Shown here piece after piece: positions 10,732 through 24,260 of a DNA stretch of 64,000 nt (position 1 is its first letter; every line of letters begins with the position of its first letter). The stretch is taken from assembly GCA_914767715.1 (NCBI GenBank), contig OU612071.1, positions 19,464,948-19,528,947 on the forward strand, read 5' to 3'. This DNA is from Membranipora membranacea (taxonomy: Eukaryota; Bryozoa; Gymnolaemata; Cheilostomatida; Membraniporidae). The notes under the pieces are model-generated. The model was given only the letters and a program-made list of their open reading frames with translations, searched no databases and was not told the DNA's origin. The position numbers and the translations under genes are program-made.

Positions 10732-10934
10732 GTAATTAGTAATTATAATAATCACAAGTATCATATTAGGCATCATTTTATTAGATTAGATTTGATAAGA
10801 TAGGCAAACCTTTATACAGTCTTGCGTAAATACAGGGCCAACATCCATTTGATTAGGCGAGGCATGACGAGACGAATTTAGTGGATACGACTAAATAAAA
10901 ATAAACAAAATAGATAATGGAATTTATCAGTGAT
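10732..10934. other. Unassigned spacer downstream of the gypsy relic
   Basis: Probably includes the remains of the element's 3' untranslated region or LTR, but with no second LTR to compare I cannot draw the boundary. Confidence 0.3.
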
Positions 10935-11130
10935 ATCAACAGCCAACTATGTAGGCTTGGCATAGCATTTCCTGTACCGGGAGGGTACTTATCAATAGAA
11001 TTTGATTATCAACAGCCAACCATGTAGGCTTGGCATAGCATTTCCTGTACCGGGAGGGTACTTATCAATAGAATTTGATTATCAACAGCCAACCATGTAG
11101 GCTTGGCATAGCATTTCCTGTACCGGGAGG
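10935..11130 (+). repeat. 73-bp tandem repeat, about 2.7 copies
   Basis: ATCAACAGCCAAC begins at 10935, 11008 and 11081, giving an exact 73-bp period with only single-base differences. The unit contains TTGGCATAGCATTTCCTGT. Related short phrases (ATCAGCAGCCAACAACG near 12552 and ATCAAAGCCAACACATTGG near 12898) suggest the unit derives from a locally dispersed repeat. Confidence 0.8.
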
Positions 11131-13180
11131 CTATCAATATCAGGCTTAACAATAGCCAGTAATAATAGCAGTTAACAATTTATAAATAGCATTACTCAAG
11201 TGACCTTTAGCCAATCATATTTATGAGTTGTGATGCCATGTTGATGCGCGCCTGTGTCTGGGGATACTTAGTGTTGGTACTCCTGCCTGTGGATTGTGGA
11301 TTGGGCGTTTGGTCCATACTGACTCTCGTGATCTGACTGGGCATGTAGATCACTGATAAACTAGGCTATAGTTACCACAAAGTAGATGTCGTAAGGCTAA
11401 GTATAAATCATGCGTGACTTTAAATTGCGCATGTGCAAGAACAATGAGTTTAGTCTAGGTTCTGAGAGAAAATTTGGTCAGAGAGAATGGGATAGCCCCT
11501 GCATGAACTGCCAATCAAAATCAGCTAATAGTGACAAGAGAGAATAACTATCAATATCAATTCCGCACGCATCGAAGAGCATACCACCAGAGCAGGTAGC
11601 CAATCAGATGGCTTCGGAATTCCGAGGCTCAATTTTGCAGAGATCAGCTCATGCCCAGAGCTGAGCATGCGCAGAATGCGTTTGGACTGCGCGCCCATTT
11701 TGTCGATATATGCTGGGCCTGTTCCTTGTGACTTGTGTGGGAACTCCTGTTGCTGCGGGGTCTCTCTCATGTCTGTGTCCTTGCTCCACCGGAGTGGCGG
11801 TGGGCTGTGTAGTGGTCTGTCTTCCTGTGCTGCTGCATTGCTGGCTGTGGCACGATCGGCATTCCTTGTGCGTGACTTGGTGTGTCTTATTTTTTTTTAT
11901 AGCAGTCAGCATCTTTTTATCATGCAATATTTTTATTTATGCAATTTAATCTTTAGTAAACCAGTTTTACCACACATGTGTGTTGTAAGCAAAACGAGTT
12001 TTATTTTGGTTATTATTAGAGTTTTCTTTTGAGAGACCAATTTTGATCAAGAAAGAAGGGGCAAATATAGTATGAATCATTTTTTACAATTGTTAACCTC
12101 TGACCCCACAATCATTTTAATCCTTTATATGCATGCTATGTAGTATTCAATAGAACATGAATCAGTTAGTGTTTAACCCTATACAAGTCAACACGTTTAT
12201 TTAAACGTCTCACTATAAGCTACAACCCCAAGTGAAGATAATTCTATCTATATCAATCAAACACGTACTGCGTCAGCCCTCATTCAACATTCATAACGAA
12301 CAATAATATCATATTAGCATAACCTTATTGCTAGGCAACACAAAGATCAACATCAAGCAGAAGCCTGTTATGTACAATACATATTTGGGAACTTCTGGTT
12401 TGGTTGCGTTGAGATTTAAAGCTAGGATAACAAACGCTTTAAAACTAGAGACTCCTAAACTTGGTTCATTAGTATCCTGGTGGTAATGCTAAGAAATAAT
12501 CTCTTTGAAAAAAAAAGGGTCAATTTTGACACCGAGCTTAATATATAGAATTATCAGCAGCCAACAACGCTGGGCCTGTAACAATATAATATGCATGTTA
12601 ATTGAATTTTAAATGTGTAAAACAGGAAAAGGAAGAGAAGGGTTATGTACTTTTATCATTCTTGAGAAACCTGTTTGAGAATGAGACCTTCATCCTCACA
12701 GCTAAACTGCTCTATTTTTGATGTCATTTAAGTAGCCAATATTTTGACTCTGATTGTTTGTTGTTAAATGGGAGAGAGCCAATGTCGTTCAGATGGTACT
12801 TTCCTAAAAGTATTGATATATAGAGAGTGTGAAAAAACATATTCATTTTTCATCATATTGCAACAGGTCCTTCCCTTCCCACCCAGCAGGTAATTATATC
12901 AAAGCCAACACATTGGCTATGTATAAGTGACCTTCTTATTATAAAAATGGGTATTATCTTTTGTCTTTAGAGTTCCAATGCATTGCCATGAAAAAAAACA
13001 GCAACACTGCAGGTGAATTGCAAGCACCTATTGCATTGGCGCTGGGTTGCATATCAAGGTACAATTTTTTGTGCTTCAACCAGCAGAGTTTAATCTCCCT
13101 CTGATCAGAACAACATATTGAACTAAATATGATTTTATACCACTATGATCACAGTGAGCTAAAATAAATATTTACATAAT
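11131..13180. other. Gene-free region with repeat traces
   Basis: No coding gene recognised; the open frames around 11525-12032 on both strands lack domains. The 12750-12960 segment resembles 17455-17630 (shared phrases include CCCTTCCCACCCAGCAG and TTGGCTATGTATAAGTG), so a dispersed repeat is present. Confidence 0.45.
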
Positions 13181-13184
13181 GATT

Positions 13185-15580
13185 GATTGATTTTATTCTA
13201 TCACTAACACTATACGGTGTTGCGAAAAATAGGTTGCAGTGCTTTGCTAATATTCGGAGAAAACCTTGCATATGCTGACTAAAAAAATGCACATAGAAAA
13301 TAAGCAATGATTGTTATAAAAACTCATTGAGCTTTATGCTCATGGATGTCAGGAAGCTGTCTCTTCCCCAGGAGCTTCGGTATTTGGTATGACGGTAGCG
13401 ACCTGAAGGACATTGTTCAAGAAAATTGTTTATAAAGTGGTCGGAATCATGGATCATCTGTAACATCAGTGTTTTGGTTCGTTTTTGTATAATATTGTCT
13501 ATGCTGTCTATGTCTTCTAACCCTAGTCTCAAGGCTCGTTTAACTACATCTCTAATGTCTTTCTTATTTCTAGAAAAAAGGCTAGTATACAATATGGGGA
13601 GACAGTACATGAGCAGGGATAACGCAAAACGTTCAAAAAGCATACAGGCCAGTGGTTTAGTACTTAGGTAAAGAAAAGTCGGTACAATATACATTCTTTG
13701 ATTGGCTTTGGTCACAATATTCTCTATGTGGTCTTCAAAACGCAGTCTGTTGTCTACTTCTACACCTAGATATTTTGCACTACTACAAAAGCTTATCTCT
13801 GTGTCATTTAATATCAATGGTTCACTGTCTGGTTTATCTCGTCTTGTAGAAAATAGCATCTCTTTAGTTTTAGAAGCATTTAAAAGAAGGTCTGAATCAG
13901 TGCATTGTTGGGCTATCCTGTTTATCTCAGAAAAGTAATTACATAAATCTTGGTTGTCTCCAATCCATCCTATCACACAGGTGTCATCAGCATTATTTTA
14001 AAATAGTTACATTGCTCATGCTTGATCTAATGTTATCAGTATAAATAGAAAACAAAAGTAGACTTAGTACTGAGCCTTGAGGTGTGCCAGTGTTGGTAGT
14101 AATTTGCTTAGACAGCTTATCTTTCACTAATGTTTGTTGTTTATATTGTCTTAGAAAACTTGTAATCCAACCAGTTACTTTTGTGTCTAGATGTTGAAGT
14201 TGGGGTATGAGGTATTCCACTCTGATAGTGTTGAATGCAGAGGAAAAATCGAGAAAGGAACATCTAGCATAATGTGATGATTTAATGTCAATGAAGTTTG
14301 CCACAGTAATTAGGAGGCAGAGTATGGCATCTTGGGTAGATCTCCCTGGTCTATAGGCATACTGATGTTGGTCAATGGTTGTGTGCTGGATAGTATAGTT
14401 CTTCATTATTTTCTCCATGACTTTACAGAGGCAGCAGGTCAGTGCGATGGGTCTATAGTCTTTTAGCTGAGATGGGGTGTTGACTTTAGGTAGTGGTTTT
14501 ATAATTGCTGATTTTCAAAGGGTCGGCGTTGAATGTTTTTCTATTGATGACTGGAACAGTTTTGTAATGGTAGTAGCTAGTTGATTTGAGCAAAGACGTA
14601 TCACTTTAGGTATCAGGCCATCTGGACCTGCACCTTTTCTAGTATTGAGACGTTTCAGCTGCTTCAACACTGTGTTTGAAGTTAGGTGCAGTTACTTTGG
14701 TTTCATCTGGAGTAGCTTGATTAATATTGGTCTTCTCATAGCGAGAAAAGAATGTGGTGAGTTCATCTGCTGTGTATTTAAAGTCATGATCAGGTGCTGT
14801 GGCAGTTGCTGGTAGGCCGTTAAGCTTTTTGATATCAGTCCATGCTTTCGCTGGATCGTTGGCGAGGTGCTGTTGAATATTGTTGGAGTATTTTATTTTT
14901 GATATCTTCATTTCTTTGGTGATTTTATTCTTGAGTTTGTGGTAGAGCTTTCTATTTCCATCCTGATGTGCTTTTTGTTTTCCCTCAATCATTTCGATAA
15001 TATGCTTTGTAATCCAGGGCTTTTGATTAGGTTGATGTTTGACAGTGTTTTCAGGGATGCAGAGGTTTGTGCAGAATTTAATGTAGTCAGTTATGATATC
15101 GGTTTGTTGATCTAGAGTATCTGATGCATAAAATAGGTTATCCCATATAGTAGTTTCAAATCAGCCACAGAGATTGTCAATGTTTTCTTCAGAATAATTC
15201 CTCTTTGTTACAGTAGTTGTCTTCTTTTTAGAAAGTGGAATGTAGGTTGGGATGAGATGCATCACATAATGGTCGGACTTTCCAAGCTTGGCTAGTTGGT
15301 GACACTGTCCATATCCATCTCTGACTATTGTGAAACATTTATCCAGGACTTTGTTATTACGTGTAGGTTTTTTGACAATTTGGTAGTAACTATTCAGTTT
15401 TAGAGGTAGTTGGTTGAAGTCACCCATTATAATGAAGCAGGCATCAAGGTATTTTAATTCCATCTGTGAAACATTTGATTTTATAATGTTTATTGTTGGA
15501 GTTGTTGCAGCTTTATGTCGGGAATTTCCAGTGAAAGGTGCATAGCAGGGTATGTGGTCTTAGCATTCAATCAAGATTAT
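13185..15580 (-). pseudogene. Second LINE (APE-type), decayed ORF2 on the minus strand
   Basis: Read on the minus strand from about 15580 to 13185. Endonuclease C-terminus: CFIIMGDFNQLPL and a degenerate SDHYVMHL (frame 15463-15161). A Lys-rich connecting region follows (14992-14639). RT: KGAGPDGLIPKV and DYRPIALT (14640-14430, with a stop), YRPGRSTQDAI, CSFLDFSSAFNTI, GTPQGSVLSLLLF (14418-13993), then NADDTCVIGWIG, equivalent to the catalytic A/YXDD (13990-13955). The thumb continues in frame 13976-13314 and includes FCSSAKYLGVEVD. Frame changes or stops lie between these blocks. The 3' end has the ATCAATCAATCA repeat typical of CR1/L2-like tails. The upstream end is truncated inside the endonuclease next to the 933-bp duplication. 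Confidence 0.85.
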
Positions 15581-15590
15581 CACAAATGCT

Positions 15591-17476
15591 TTGGTTGGCC
15601 TTGTGCCTTGATTAGCTGTGACGTCGTCAAAGCTATTGCGCATGTGGGTAAAGCTACTTATATGCCTTTGATCAAATGACATCCTACCTATAAACCTTGG
15701 TTAAAATTTTTATCGCCTTAGCTTCAAGTGGAACGTAAGAGCTTCTATTCGATGGAGCAGTGTATGCAAGGCTCGAAGAAACACCTGTGGCAGTGACTTA
15801 ATTTAAAAATTATGCAATATCTGGTATAACCTACTTTCTAGGATACATGATTCCTCAGTGATGTTGTGCGCTATACTTTAATATCCTCCCAGATCAACAC
15901 GGATCTATCGTGGGAACCATTTCATTTGTTCATCAAAACTAAGTTGGCTTTTGACTTGTTCACATTTTCAAAATCATGCGGTCATGAAAGCACAATTGAT
16001 TTTTTATGAATTCAATTAGATAATAAGATTAGATGAACTGATAGTGTGATGTGTCATCTTCTCATAAAATCATTATAAAGGACCATTATCTTGCATTATA
16101 TCCTTGGTGCGTGGAAACAAAGAGAAGAATGATATTTTTCCACTTGCCTATCCACCCAAACTCAGCCAGGTAATATTGACCAAGGACTTTTCCCTGTATG
16201 AACACTAACGCTAGTACCATAGGTTCAGAAAATGTCCTCTCTTATTGTTGGAACAAGTGGCATCAGTTAGCTATGTTCAAATGCTCATCATAATTCATAT
16301 TTCGAATCACATTGAAAGTTTTTCTACAATTCCTAATCTACTGACACGACACTCATATCAGACGCGCCATACCCAGATCTCGAACTAATATAGGTATATA
16401 TATCCATACGCGCCCCGTGATGGATGTTTTGGATTAGCTGTAGGTAAGGAAAGGTGAGGTAAGCAACCATGTTGGCTCTTTATGGTTGGTTGGTGGGATG
16501 AGAGCCAATGCCAGGTACGTTGGTTGGTTGGCCTTGTGCCTTGATTAGCTGTGAAGTCGTCAAAGCTATTGCGCATGTGGGTAAAGCTACTTATATGCCT
16601 TTGATCGAATGACATCCTACCTATAAACCTTGGTTAAAATTTTCATCGCCTTAGCTTCAAGCGGAACGTAAGAGCTTCTATTCGATGGAGCAGTGTGACA
16701 ATCCTTCTTTTTTTTGTATGCAAGGCTCGAAGAAACACCTGTGGCAGTGACTTAATTTAAAAATTATGCAATATCTGGTATAACCTACTTTCTAGGATAC
16801 ATGATTCCTCAGTGTTGTTGTGCGCTATATTTTAATATCCTCTCAGATCAACACGGATCTATCGTGGGAACCATTTCATCTGTTCATCAAAACTAAGTTG
16901 GCTTTTAACTTGTTCACATTTTCAAAATCATGCGGTCATGAAAGCACAATTGATTTTTTATAAATTCAATTAGATAAATAAGGTTAGATGAACTGATAGG
17001 GTGATGTGTCATTTTCCCTTATAATCATTATAAAGGACCTTATCTTGCATTATAACCTTGGTGCGTGGAAACAAAGAGAAGAATGTCATTTTTCCACTTG
17101 ACTATCCACCCAAACTCAGCCAGGTAATATTGACCAAGGACGTTTCCCTGTATGAACACTAACGCTAGTACCATAGGTTCAGAAAATGTCCTCTCTTATT
17201 GTTGGAACAAGTGGCATCAGTTAGCTATGTTCAAATGCTCATCATAATTCATATTTCGAATCACATTGAAAGTTTTTCTACAATTCCTAATCTACTATCA
17301 TGACACTCATATCAGACGCGCCATACCCAGATCTCGAACTAACATAGGTATATATATCCATACGCGCCCCGTGATGGATGTTTTGGATTAGCTGTAGGTA
17401 AGGAAAGGTGAGGTAAGCAACCATGTTGGCTCTTTATGGTTGGTGGGTGGGATGAGAGTCAATGCCAGGTAAGTTG
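15591..17476 (+). repeat. 933-bp tandem duplication (two copies)
   Basis: Copy 1 is 15591-16523 and copy 2 is 16524-about 17476. They match almost base for base; the start TTGGTTGGCCTTGTGCCTTG recurs exactly 933 bp later. The main difference is about 20 bp including a T-rich run at 16698-16718, present only in copy 2 between repeats of GTG, consistent with a short deletion in copy 1. No coding frame is conserved. Divergence is low, so the duplication is fairly recent. Confidence 0.9.
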
Positions 17477-18008
17477 GTACTTTTCTCAAAGAGAGTGTGA
17501 AAAAATGATATAATTTCACTTTCATTATATCCCAAGATGTCCTCTCTGCTACCTTTCATTAGTTCCCTTCCCACCCAGCAGCTAATCATATCAAAGTCAA
17601 CACTTTGGCTATGTATAAGTGGCTAATAGTAGGATAGTAAGTACAGATTGATTTGTGGATGAAAGCGAGCTGAAGGCAATTGTTAGTTCCATAATTTAGT
17701 TATGTTAGGATATACAATTCTGAAGACATTTTTATACTGTGATTGACATCCTGAATAACATTAATTTGAGTCTGCTTGTTCTTTTCTTACAAATTGGATG
17801 AGTTCGAGCTGATGAGACCCATGTTGATACTCTCCCTGCAATTAAGAACCAAAATTTACCCATCAACCTGATCTCTATAGATCCCATATGTGTGACAAAG
17901 TATCCCTGCTTAAACCATGGTGCCTACAATTAAAAAAGATTCACTTTCCAGTTTGTCGGAAATTAAAACTACTGCAGATATATAATTCAAATCACTATAT
18001 CATAGCTG
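17477..18008. other. Unassigned spacer with a dispersed repeat fragment
   Basis: 17477-17640 resembles 12780-12950. The rest shows no recognisable feature. Confidence 0.4.
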
Positions 18009-18016
18009 GTCCACAG

Positions 18017-19080
18017 CAGGGGCGTAGGGAGTACCCCGACCTCCCTGCCTATCGGGGGTTGAATTTACAACCCCAGATTTTCGGGGCTCAATAGATCTGG
18101 TGTTGAGAGAGAAGATCTGGGGTTGATATAACAGGCTAAAAGTAAGCTCAAACTCACCACTTACTTATGACCTTGACTGGGCCCAGTGGTCACAATGTTG
18201 GGGTAAGAGTTTTTGGGGTTGGAGTAGGCCCAATGTTCCATCATCAGCATTGGGTTGGGTTAAACTGCACTGATGTCCATTCTCATACAATTTTTTCTTC
18301 TCTTATTTCGTGTTGTCAAGGACCGTTACCAGGGACGTTCGATTCTAACCTCCTTTTCCAAATACTTTAGACCAAAGTCTTATATTTTGAACATGCTTCC
18401 TTAACTTATGACCACCCAACCGCAAGATTGATTTGTTGTGTGTTCCTCTGGATTCCGGCTAAAAGGTCATAGCTTTAAATTCACATTTCTACAGTTTTTT
18501 GATGGGGATAGTGCGCATTTGACTCTGGTCTATAAAAATAATCATATATTCTTGCTAAAGCAAATTTCAGGATCGGAGTTATTCCCACGCTTTTATTATT
18601 TTTCAATGGAATCACACCAATCTCTTCTAAATTTCAATTCTCCAAGACTAAGAGGTAATTTAATTCTAATATATTCCACAGTGGATGTGCTCATAATATC
18701 ATATTAAGGTGCAATCAGGGAGAATGGTGGTCAGTCCAAATTACATACAATAAATGATATGTTACATGATACTGCTGAGAGTGTGTACATACATGCAAGG
18801 AGTTACTCCTTGGCACATGTCACTACACATTACTAGTTGGCCCTTGACTGCCTCGGGGGCACAGGCCTCCTTATTATACTGGTTGTAGGGGTCTGTGGAG
18901 CGGGGAAGATGAGGAGAAATATCTTCCTTTTTCCCCAAAGTTGAAGTTCAACCCCAGATAAATGAGCTCAACCCAGGATTTTTTCTACCCTAGATTTTTA
19001 CTTGCCAACCCCAGACCATAAAAGATTTTTTTGCGCTCTGCGCAAATCTGGGGTTCAAAAATAAACTCAATACGCCCCTG
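18017..19080. mobile_element. Non-autonomous hAT transposon, 1064 bp
   Basis: Flanked by the 8-bp duplication GTCCACAG (18009-18016 and 19081-19088). The inverted termini start CAGGGGCGTA on both strands, a classic hAT end. Just inside, both ends carry the CCCCAGAT/ATCTGGGG motif several times. The interior (18438-18707 and others) has no transposase, so this is a non-autonomous copy. Confidence 0.92.
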
Positions 19081-19489
19081 GTCCACAGCATATAAAAAAA
19101 CTTGTCCATCATTTTAGAGCTTATGAGACTATGAGGGCAATTTCAATTATTAATTTTGTTTAATGAAATATAAATAAAACGGACCATTGCCTAGTTTATT
19201 GATATTCAACAGCATATCATGTTGTTGTGTGTGTGTTTGCTTACGATTATCCCAATCTCCATCAACATCAATAAGTGCTGCAATCATGTTTTCAATTTAC
19301 CCTAATTGAACAGGTTTGTAAGAAATGTTGGTCAACAACACAAGGTTAATGTTAGTCCAATTGGTGAGCATATTTTTAATAGTTATTTTTATACTTTAAG
19401 CCTCAGCATCAGATATTTGTTTTTCTAACCTTGCCAGTTATTGGTTCAGCAGATAATATAGCTGTACCCCAGTGGGGTAGATGGATTAT

Positions 19490-20525
19490 ATTGGAATTTT
19501 TCCACCAGCGAACCTGACACATGACATCTGAAAATATCAGTTCATCTTATCTTACTGAGAAAAACTCTGTGACGCCTGTTCATAGTGGAAATGTGAACAA
19601 GGAAGTCAAATGCAATCTTTTTTGAATGCAATTGAATTGAAAACCAAACAAGTGTTCTCACGTTTTCAGATCCGGGATGATTGGGAGAAATAACAAACTA
19701 TCATGAGCAACAACCTTGACAAATCATGTATTAATAAAAGTAGGTCATTCCAGATATTGCATAATTTTGAAATTCAGCCACTGTGGCAAGGTCTACTTCT
19801 AGCCTTGCATAGGTTATACAAACAAAAGGATATTTTTTAGATACATTGTTGCATAGAATAGAGGCTCTTTCATTTCTCCAAAAATTAGGGCGGTGAGAGC
19901 TTGAATCAGCGGCATATAAGGGAAACAGGAGTTATGTAGGCCTCGTCAATCAGAATCTATAATTGACTAAATTAACCAACAAAACCCACAAGCTGTCAAT
20001 TAGTTACTTTCTATTTCTGTAAATAAACTCAGTGACTTTCTGAGATGAACGCTAGTTCTTAAAAAGGATTTCATCGGTGATTACATAGCCTATAATGAAT
20101 ACAGATTGTTGAATAAGACGTATCTAATACAGTTAGATCGCTGTGCTAAGCAGGCATCTAGATGTGGCTCATTGCTGATAAAGGGAATTGATGTTGGCAG
20201 CAGGGTTTTAAAACCCAACATTACAATGTTGTGTTAGATGAGATTTTCAAAATTTCATAGCACAAACAGTATCAGCCTCATAATTACTTTGTATCCTGGT
20301 ACATGTACATTTTATCGGCTAAACATTTCGGTTGTGAGTAGCATCTGCAGCATCACTGGTAAATATTGTCAGGGTCTTCTCCGGTTGTGTTGTTTCTATT
20401 TCATTGAAGAAGTTAAAAATTCGAGAAACTTGAAAGTATGAGAGCAAAGGGATGATTGGCCCAGCATGCGCAATAGCTTTTGACGACATCACTGCTATTC
20501 GAGGCCGAATGCCAAACAAAGCCTT
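19490..20525 (-). repeat. Diverged inverted relative of the 933-bp unit
   Basis: Read on the minus strand, several blocks match the 933-bp unit in the right order. They include CCAGATATTGCATAATTTT (19752-19770), AGCCTTGCATA (19803-19813) and ATGCGCAATAGCTTTTGACG near 20466, corresponding to the reversed unit. Identity is well below that between the two tandem copies, so this copy is older. Confidence 0.7.
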
Positions 20526-21189
20526 TTGTGAACATATGGTTCGAATGCTGAGACTACGACAATCGTCATGAATTTTTCATCCTATTATGTAACAAATATG
20601 TCATGAATAGGAACATTTAAAAACTGGAATTTCACAGTTCACCTCTAGAGCTGATTGCACTTATAACTCATAGTGGTAGAAAATCACATTTTAGTTCAAT
20701 ATGTGTTCGGTTCAGAGAGATAGTAAACTTCCATGGTTGTAGTACAGAAAATTGTACCTCCATATGCAATCCCGCTCTAATGTAATAGACGCTTGCTCCT
20801 TTTCATCAGCAGTGTGTTTTTTGTTCATGGTTCGTTGGCTGCTAGCCAAATACCCTGATCTAACTTATTGCTACCTAGCATGTTCCAAATTCATCTATTA
20901 TTTCAAACAAATAGTAATCATAGAATATTGTTTTACATGATCCATAATCTAAATATTCTTTACCTTTTTTTCAAGTTATCTTGGGAATTTTACAAGTTCC
21001 CTGCACGTAATTCTTACTATAGAATAATTAATGGAACGAATAATAGAACAATAATTTGTTGCATATAATAAAGTGAACATTGAGCATAAACAAGTCACTG
21101 TAAACATTGATGGCAACCCTTTGAAACTTTAACGACAAAAAATACTTCACATTAAATTCTCTAGTGTACTTTTATTTATAGTTGACAAA
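20526..21189. other. Unassigned spacer
   Basis: AT-rich sequence. The short open frames (for example 20752-20940) have no recognisable content. Confidence 0.4.
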
Positions 21190-21580
21190 ATGACTCTTTA
21201 GAGATTGAAGATTTTCACACCCCTGCTGGTGACATCACTTTCATGCAGTCATTTATCCGAGCCTGTAAAATTCTAATCAAAAGAACAACCTATATGGCCA
21301 TATTCTCATATGGAGAAGAAAAATGGTAGCAGCGCAGTTGTCTGCTGGATATCAAGAAGCCTTAGGCACTAATGCAAAATTGTAGTTGTATTGTTAGTCA
21401 GCAGAAATATAATAATCCACACTTGGACGCACTGGGCGCACAGGCACGACTGGTCACCTTGATAATACAAAACTGAACGCATTACCCACTTCTCCATTTA
21501 AGATAATCAAAGTCGAGCTTGAACCATACACCTTTTACGTGAGTGATACAGGAACACACAAGATTGGGAGAAGCCAATAA
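21190..21580 (+). pseudogene. Dead fragment of the NHL membrane-protein gene
   Basis: This segment is a damaged copy of the large NHL exon at 57.4-58.2 kb. The start matches (IEDFH ... DITFM), and so does the middle after an internal deletion. The end matches closely, including the stretch of 21541-21563 (GTGAGTGATACAGGAACACA), identical to 57856-57875. Stops and frame changes occur (for example TAG around 21335), and about 100 bp of the propeller coding sequence is missing between roughly 21385 and 21425. The downstream exons (stalk, membrane helix, tail repeats) are absent. Since only one exon is present and intron-like sequence precedes it (TTTATTTATAG), it looks like a partial genomic duplication rather than a retrocopy. 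Confidence 0.85.
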
Positions 21581-24260
21581 AAATGTAAACGGGCTGTGCT
21601 GGACCATGGGAGAGAATGGAATTACAGAATGAAATCGGATTCCATTCTCAATGTTTATCCATTCATATAATGTATTTGATATCCAGGGATCATTCAATAG
21701 GAAAATCAGACTCTTAATGCACCTCATATGAAACACTACTATAAAACGCGTATGCCCTCTCTACGTGTATTATTCAGTTCAGTTAGGTTATGGTCCCTAG
21801 TTAGTATTATGGTCCCTAGTTAGTATTAACACAATTTTTAATGTCTGACATTGCATAAATTGTTGGTTTAGATGATTGATGTTTGACACATTAAGATTGA
21901 TAGGGCGATTAGCAAGACACTATCTGGTTCGGCAATAAGTTTGTTGTCATAATCCCATTCAGTTTCAAGTCTGGTCCTTTCCCATATTAACTCACTGACG
22001 TCATTTGTTGATCTTTTCCAGTGGGCCAACCCACTTGGGATTCCCAAGAATGTTCACAAACATCACACACAGGACACACAACTCTTATACACAATTTATC
22101 TCAACCTTAAAATCTTTGCAGAGAGGGCATGTGTGTATACCTATAACGATAGCATCTACCTGCAGGAATAACTTTTAATCTGTGAACAATCATTTCAATA
22201 TTAATATTCAATCTGCTTCAATTATTCGTCTTTTGAATACCAAGTGTGCACCGAATACTAATTGATCTCTAGCTTGCATTTAGGTATGTAAGATAAAAAT
22301 ACTGTCAAAGAACAAATTAGTTTCATCTAGGTTGTTTGCCAGAACTGTATGTAATCTAGTGTCCAAGTCAAATTTTTATGACTATGTGGACGGGCCACGT
22401 TGGGTACAAAAATGTTGTCTTTGCTTTTTTCAGCAAAGTTTGTCCGAGAATAGAAATTCAGAAATGCCCCCCCCCCCATTGGCAGCCCATTGGACACTGT
22501 CCCCCCTAATGTAAAGTGTCCCCCCTATTACTGACTGTCCATTTCAAGGGCCCAGCTATTTCTGATCATTCTAAATGGGTCAGACCACCTAACTAGAGTA
22601 TACCATGCTGTTCTGGCTGCCACTATGATGGCTCCAGCTGTACCAGGGGAAGGTGGTGGTAACTCATTAACATTATGATTGAGTGTATAAAGCCTCTTTT
22701 CATGAAGTACCTGATAGATCTAGTTTTCGCAAACACCAGTTGTTATTTGAAGCTTTTATAATTGAAAGACATCTGGGTTGCGAAGAAAGGTGCACTAAGC
22801 CAACACTACAAAATGCAAAAAATAGCTTCTGCGCATTGAGTCATCTGGGCTTCAGACCCAACACTGGTGGCCTTGTCAGTATACTATGCAGGTATCTGAA
22901 TATTTCACTGTGATGTTGGCAATATTGGCTATCACATTTGATTGTATGGTTTGCCTACTCCATGTACCAGCTGTTCTGGCTATGTCATTGGATGTTTGTT
23001 TTGAATTTGAATAGTCAAGCCCACACAACACCGAACCAAAACTCAACAGCCAACCAAAACAAAGCTACAACATAATCATATGCTGGGTGGGACTCTTCAG
23101 AAATACACAATACCAGTACATTAGTAGATATCTAACACAACTCCGAATACAACCCAGGCTCAATTGTTGGCCTGAATCCCAGGCTAGTCACGAATACGAC
23201 ACGGCAATGCTCCTAGGTGTTGGGTCTGACAACCAAATGGATAGTAAAGATAGATGCTAGCTAAAATTAATTCGCTTTATAACTGGCTAAACTTCACTCT
23301 AGCTAAGATTATCTCATCTAACTTATGCAGCAATGCATTCGTTCTTCCTTGAATCTTAAACATTTCAAAATACAGTGAAAAGATTTTAACCATTTTTATG
23401 CCAATAAAAGTAAATATATATATATATTTATATATATATATCTCAGTGAATTAAAACATCTGGAATTATGCCCTCCTTACTCATACTTAGCAAAATCTAT
23501 ATATAATGCAGATCCAAGGCAAACACATTCTCAACTGCCAAGTTTAGCCCAGCACACAATTTACATATGCAACCTTTGACTGGCATATAATGTTTGTCTC
23601 CCAAGTAATTAGCACTCAGGTATTACGCAATGCAATCCGCAAGAATCTGCTTTCTTTCCAAAAATTCAAAAGTGGGTGCACTCAAGTGTTTGTAATCTTC
23701 TTTATGTTGTTTGTAATATTATCATACAGTTTGGGATCGCCTTGCTGGTTGCTCACACAACACACGACGGAATAAAATGATATTATATATAAATTAAAAC
23801 AGGCCTCCAGCATATGGGAAATCCATGGGAATTCCATATTGGGAATTCCCGGGGAGGTATTTCCCTTTCTTAAGTCACAAAGGATTTCCTATCATAAACA
23901 AGGGTAGTTCAGTATTATGATGAAGATTATGATCATAAGTCACCAAATGAACAAAATACACAATTTGTGGTTTATGAGGAGCATGCTGGGGTTTTTTTTA
24001 TAACAAGGGCTGCTTCAAGCAATATAAATGTCTTTTCAGAGGGTCGGGGAAATTGTCACCTCACTCTTAGAGGAAACATTTAGATGGTATCAATTTTCAT
24101 CCACAAGGTTAGTTCTATTGACATTTTCTAAAATTCAAATATATGGGTTAGTCGAGGCAGGCTGGCACTTGTGTTGCTTTTTAGTAAAATGACTAATACA
24201 CTGAACATACATGAGTTGTGCACCCTTGTGTTTTATTGCACAACATGAGGAAAAGTTTTG
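21581..24260. other. Gene-free region
   Basis: No gene recognised. It holds a short direct repeat (TATGGTCCCTAGTTAGTATT twice at about 21789-21828), a C12 run near 22468-22480, and an alternating TA tract near 23412-23452. Confidence 0.45.
23412..23452. repeat. TA dinucleotide microsatellite
   Basis: Nearly uninterrupted TATATA tract broken by a single TTT, flanked by unique sequence. Confidence 0.9.

Noticed and set aside
11525-12032. Cys/Leu-rich frames as a secreted peptide gene
   Set aside because: Overlapping frames on both strands, no consistent start or splice structure; compositional artefact more likely.
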